Source: an uncultured Flavobacteriales bacterium
GTDB taxonomy: Bacteria; Bacteroidota; Bacteroidia; Flavobacteriales; UBA7430
Direction of reading: 5' to 3'
Length of the DNA: 9,296 nucleotides
Assembly: GCA_913041775.1 (NCBI GenBank)
Contig: CAJWJW010000044.1
Coordinates: forward strand, 1-9,296
Positions 7,065 to 9,296 of the stretch are shown here, one piece after another (position 1 is the first letter of the stretch; each line of letters opens with the position of its first letter). A program made the translations under genes and the position numbers. The notes beneath the pieces were generated by a model. That model did not search any database, had not been told where the DNA came from, and worked only from the letters and a program-made list of their open reading frames with translations.

Positions 7065-7860
7065 TAGTCCTTTTATCTAGTGTGTTTCGTTCATTTCTTT
7101 GCAAATCCTTAATCACGTAAACATATTCTAAATTCCTATATTCTACAGCTAAATCAACTTCTATGGTGTAGAAGTTTTCTGTTTTGAGTCTATCAAATCT
7201 ATTAATCGTTCCAATAGAAATCCCTTCAGGGAAAATACTCGAGTAGCTGTTTGTTATAAGGCTATCCCCTACAGAAATAGGTACGTATTTTTCAATTGAG
7301 TGTAGTTGTGCGAAATCAGCAGATTTACCATCCCAATGTAATTCTCCAAAGTGCTTCGATTTCAGGAGTCTAGCGCTAATCACGGTTTTATTGTTTAGCA
7401 CACTCATTACTGTTGCAAAATTAGCACTCACATCTCTTATTATACCTACCACTCCTTGATTTGTACAAACTCCCATTCCGTTTTCAAGTCCATGTAAAGA
7501 GCCCTTATTAAGAGTTAAATAATTGTTTCTTTTGTTGTAGGAATTCTTTATGACTTTGGCTGAAATGTAATGGAATTGAGTGTTAAGCACTAAATTCGAA
7601 TCTATTTTAGTGCTACTAAGTCTTGTTTTTAATTGTGCATTTTCTGTTGCTAAAAGGGTGTTTATATCTTTTAGAGAAAAATAATCTGTAGAATTATTAT
7701 AGCTTTCAAGTAACTTTCCCGACCAAAGAGTAGAGGAACTTGCCATTCTGGATGATTGGTAATATTGACTTTGAAACAACATTCCCATAGCAATGATTTC
7801 CAAAAGTAAAAACACGAAAAACACGTGATTCTTGATGAAAAAGACAATTAAGTTACGCAT
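7057..7860 (-). CDS. mreC: Rod shape-determining protein MreC
   Basis: MreC is a bitopic inner-membrane protein whose periplasmic part is a scaffold that activates PBP2/RodA and connects them to MreB and MreD. The 267-residue protein has a short N-terminus, a membrane anchor (about 7-28), a likely helical/coiled-coil stretch around the signature-like NTLLATENAQLKTRL (67-81), and the beta-rich MreC core (about 98-250) with LNKGSLHGLENGMGV (117-131), GVVGIIRDVS (136-145) and GDSLITNSYSSIFPEGISIG (198-217). The last 15 residues are charged and look disordered. The ATG at 7860 is 15 bases after the mreB stop, and the end overlaps the mreD start. Length is within the normal range and no missing core segment is seen. 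Confidence 0.95.
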   Translation of the reverse strand: MRNLIVFFIKNHVFFVFLLLEIIAMGMLFQSQYYQSSRMASSSTLWSGKLLESYNNSTDYFSLKDINTLLATENAQLKTRLSSTKIDSNLVLNTQFHYISAKVIKNSYNKRNNYLTLNKGSLHGLENGMGVCTNQGVVGIIRDVSANFATVMSVLNNKTVISARLLKSKHFGELHWDGKSADFAQLHSIEKYVPISVGDSLITNSYSSIFPEGISIGTINRFDRLKTENFYTIEVDLAVEYRNLEYVYVIKDLQRNERNTLDKRTIE

Positions 7861-7875
7861 GTGCTAAAAGGTGTT

Positions 7876-8901
7876 CTACTTCATTAAGAAACTAAATGAG
7901 GAAATATTTTTAAGCGCTATTCCTGTACCACGAACAACAGCTCTAAGCGGATCTTCGGCCACGTAAACTGGTAGTTCCGTTTTTTTAGAAATCCGATCAT
8001 CCAGACCTCTTAGCATAGAGCCACCACCTGCTAAGTAAATACCCGTATTGTATATGTCTGCTGCTAATTCTGGAGGTGTTAATGCCAAGGCTTGCATAAC
8101 GGCATCTTCTACCTGAATAATAGACTTGTTAAGTGCTTTTGCAATTTCGCCACTAGATATGGTAATCTGCTTAGGTTTTCCAGTCATTAGATCACGTCCT
8201 TGAACCGCGTAATCTTCTGGAGGGTTTTCTAGTTCTTCAACTGCAGAACCCACATTAATTTTAATCTTTTCGGCTGTTCTTTCACCCACAAATAAATTGT
8301 GTTGTGTACGCATATAATAAACGATATCGCTGGTAAATACATCCCCCGCAACTTTAATAGATTTATCACAAACAATACCTCCGAGTGCTAATACAGCAAT
8401 TTCGGTAGTACCACCGCCTATGTCAATAATCATGTTTCCTTTAGGTTCTAGTACATCAATTCCAATCCCTATAGCTGCTGCCATTGGTTCGTGAATTAAG
8501 TAAACTTCCTTGGCGCCAATTTGTTCTGCAGAATCTTTTACGGCTCTTTCTTCAACCTGCGTAATACCAGATGGAATACAAATTACCATTCGTAGAGATG
8601 GAGAGAAAAATCGGTTTCTAAGATTTGGAATGGTGCGAACTAGTTCGCGAATCATCTGCTCAGAAGCACCAAAATCGGCAATTACACCATCTTTTAGTGG
8701 ACGAATTGTTTTTATTCCAGGGTGAGATTTACCATGCATCTGTTGTGCCCTTGTTCCAACCGCAATAATTTTTTCAGTCTTGCGGTCAATGGCTACAATT
8801 GATGGTTGATCTACAACAACCTTATCGTTGTGGATGATAAGTGTATTTGCTGTTCCAAGATCTATTGCTATATCTTGGGTCATGAAGTCAAACAATCCCA
8901 T
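7876..8901 (-). CDS. mreB: Rod shape-determining protein MreB (bacterial actin)
   Basis: MreB is a cytoplasmic actin homologue that forms membrane-bound ATP-dependent filaments and orients the elongasome around the cell. The 341-residue protein has the actin-fold nucleotide motifs: phosphate-1 DLGTANT (14-20), the catalytic-region HEPMAAAIG (137-145, Glu138), phosphate-2 DIGGGTTE (160-167) and the adenosine loop AGGGSMLRGL (291-300). Two adjacent Phe residues (98-99, in NRFFSPS) lie where MreBs carry the hydrophobic membrane-inserting loop. The ATG at 8901 gives the expected MGLFDFMTQDIAIDLGT; the leader before it is A/T-rich (TAAATAAATAAAC) without a Shine-Dalgarno sequence, as usual in Bacteroidota. 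It is the first elongasome gene, 72 bp after purH, and its high conservation makes the identification secure. Confidence 0.98.
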   Translation of the reverse strand: MGLFDFMTQDIAIDLGTANTLIIHNDKVVVDQPSIVAIDRKTEKIIAVGTRAQQMHGKSHPGIKTIRPLKDGVIADFGASEQMIRELVRTIPNLRNRFFSPSLRMVICIPSGITQVEERAVKDSAEQIGAKEVYLIHEPMAAAIGIGIDVLEPKGNMIIDIGGGTTEIAVLALGGIVCDKSIKVAGDVFTSDIVYYMRTQHNLFVGERTAEKIKINVGSAVEELENPPEDYAVQGRDLMTGKPKQITISSGEIAKALNKSIIQVEDAVMQALALTPPELAADIYNTGIYLAGGGSMLRGLDDRISKKTELPVYVAEDPLRAVVRGTGIALKNISSFSFLMK

Positions 8902-8931
8902 GTTTATTTATTTAGGGTATTAGTAAAATAT

Positions 8932-8961
8932 TCAATGAATGCTAATTTGAGCAATCATTGA
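8932..8961 (-). terminator. Inverted repeat between purH and mreB (weak terminator, attenuator or operator)
   Basis: Arms 8932-8942 and 8951-8961 pair at 10 of 11 positions around an 8-nt loop (8943-8950); the mismatch is A-A at 8939/8954. In the direction of transcription the hairpin begins 12 bases after the purH stop and ends 30 bases before the mreB ATG. It is followed by ATATTTTACT, only a poor U-run, so full termination seems unlikely. It could protect the purH 3' end, reduce read-through into mreB, or be a protein-binding site. A near-consensus TATATTTC (8962-8969) abuts it. Type is assigned tentatively. Confidence 0.35.
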
Positions 8962-8973
8962 GAAATATAAATT

Positions 8974-9296
8974 CTAGTGTTTAAAGTGTCTAGTTCCGGT
9001 AAATACCATCGCCATACTATTCTCATTACAGTAGTCAATAGATAATTTATCTTTAATAGATCCTCCAGGCTGAATAACCGCTTTGATACCTTCCTTATCT
9101 GCAATTTCTACGCAGTCTGGAAAAGGGAAGAAAGCATCTGAAGCCATCACAGCACCATCGAGGTCGAACCCAAAAGCTTTTGCTTTCACAATTGCTTGTT
9201 TAAGCGCGTCTACACGAGATGTTTGTCCTACACCACAAGAAATTAATTGCTTGTTTTTAGCAAAAATTATTGTGTTAGACTTCGTGTTTTTACAAA
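8974..9296 (-). CDS. purH: Bifunctional AICAR transformylase/IMP cyclohydrolase, C-terminal part (cut by window edge)
   Basis: PurH carries out the last two steps of purine (IMP) synthesis: formyl transfer from 10-formyl-THF to AICAR, and ring closure. Only the last 106 residues are in the window; the frame stays open to position 9296 and continues beyond it. A GTG at 9189 could be mistaken for a start, but the residues before it (SNTIIFAKNKQLISCGVGQT, then SRVDALKQAI) are clearly family sequence. The formyltransferase-domain motifs GAVMASDAFFPFPDCV and QPGGSIKDKLS and the C-terminus FTGTRHFKH match the family end (E. coli ends with a similar RHFRH), so the 3' end is intact. The gene is co-directional with mreB and 72 bp upstream of it. 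Purine control cannot be judged because the 5' end is missing. Confidence 0.96.
   Translation of the reverse strand, partial: CKNTKSNTIIFAKNKQLISCGVGQTSRVDALKQAIVKAKAFGFDLDGAVMASDAFFPFPDCVEIADKEGIKAVIQPGGSIKDKLSIDYCNENSMAMVFTGTRHFKH

Noticed and set aside
8510..8725. Plus-strand open frame of 71 codons
   Set aside because: Antisense to the most conserved part of mreB; no plausible product.
9171..9182. 12-bp palindrome CAAAAGCTTTTG
   Set aside because: It lies within purH codons for the conserved Lys-Ala-Phe segment; no reason to see an operator.
8974..9189. A separate 71-residue gene starting at GTG 9189
   Set aside because: The frame continues upstream with clear PurH sequence to the window edge, so this is only the tail of purH.
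9190..9256. 12-bp direct repeat AATTGCTTGTTT (9190-9201 and 9245-9256)
   Set aside because: Both copies are inside the purH coding sequence, in different codon phases, and encode ordinary family residues; likely chance.

Overview
This window comes from an AT-rich genome, almost certainly a member of the Bacteroidota (Flavobacteriales or a close relative). The evidence is the gene order purH-mreB-mreC-mreD-mrdA-rodA, the style of the proteins (for example the MreB N-terminus MGLFDFMTQD and an aminopeptidase P starting MKY), near-absent Shine-Dalgarno sequences, and promoter-like TAnnTTTG elements of the Bacteroidota type. The taxonomic call is an inference from protein style and layout, not from a marker gene.

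Layout. Positions 25-1083 (+) encode thiamine-monophosphate kinase (thiL). A 185-bp convergent intergenic region ends in a strong hairpin terminator (1239-1270). Everything from there to the right edge is on the minus strand. Read in the direction of transcription (right to left) it contains: the 3' end of purH (cut by the window edge), a 72-bp gap with an inverted repeat, then the cell-elongation cluster mreB, mreC, mreD, mrdA (PBP2) and rodA, tightly packed with 8-, 4- and 11-nt overlaps between mreC/mreD, mreD/mrdA and mrdA/rodA. A gap of about 120 bp with a candidate promoter follows, then an aminopeptidase P family gene and an alpha/beta hydrolase, which form a second two-gene unit.

How the genes work together. 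MreB filaments, MreC, MreD, the transpeptidase PBP2 and the glycosyltransferase RodA are the core of the elongasome (Rod complex), which inserts peptidoglycan along the side wall of rod-shaped cells. All five look intact, with the key motifs present. PurH (last two steps of IMP synthesis), ThiL (thiamine diphosphate synthesis) and the peptidase/hydrolase pair are housekeeping neighbours.

No mobile element, CRISPR array, RNA gene or unknown system is visible. The noteworthy points are small: likely non-ATG initiation of mreD, a stop codon built into a terminator stem, an inverted repeat ahead of mreB, a Cys/His-rich patch near the PBP2 active site, and promoter-like elements. I do not see a previously undescribed system here.
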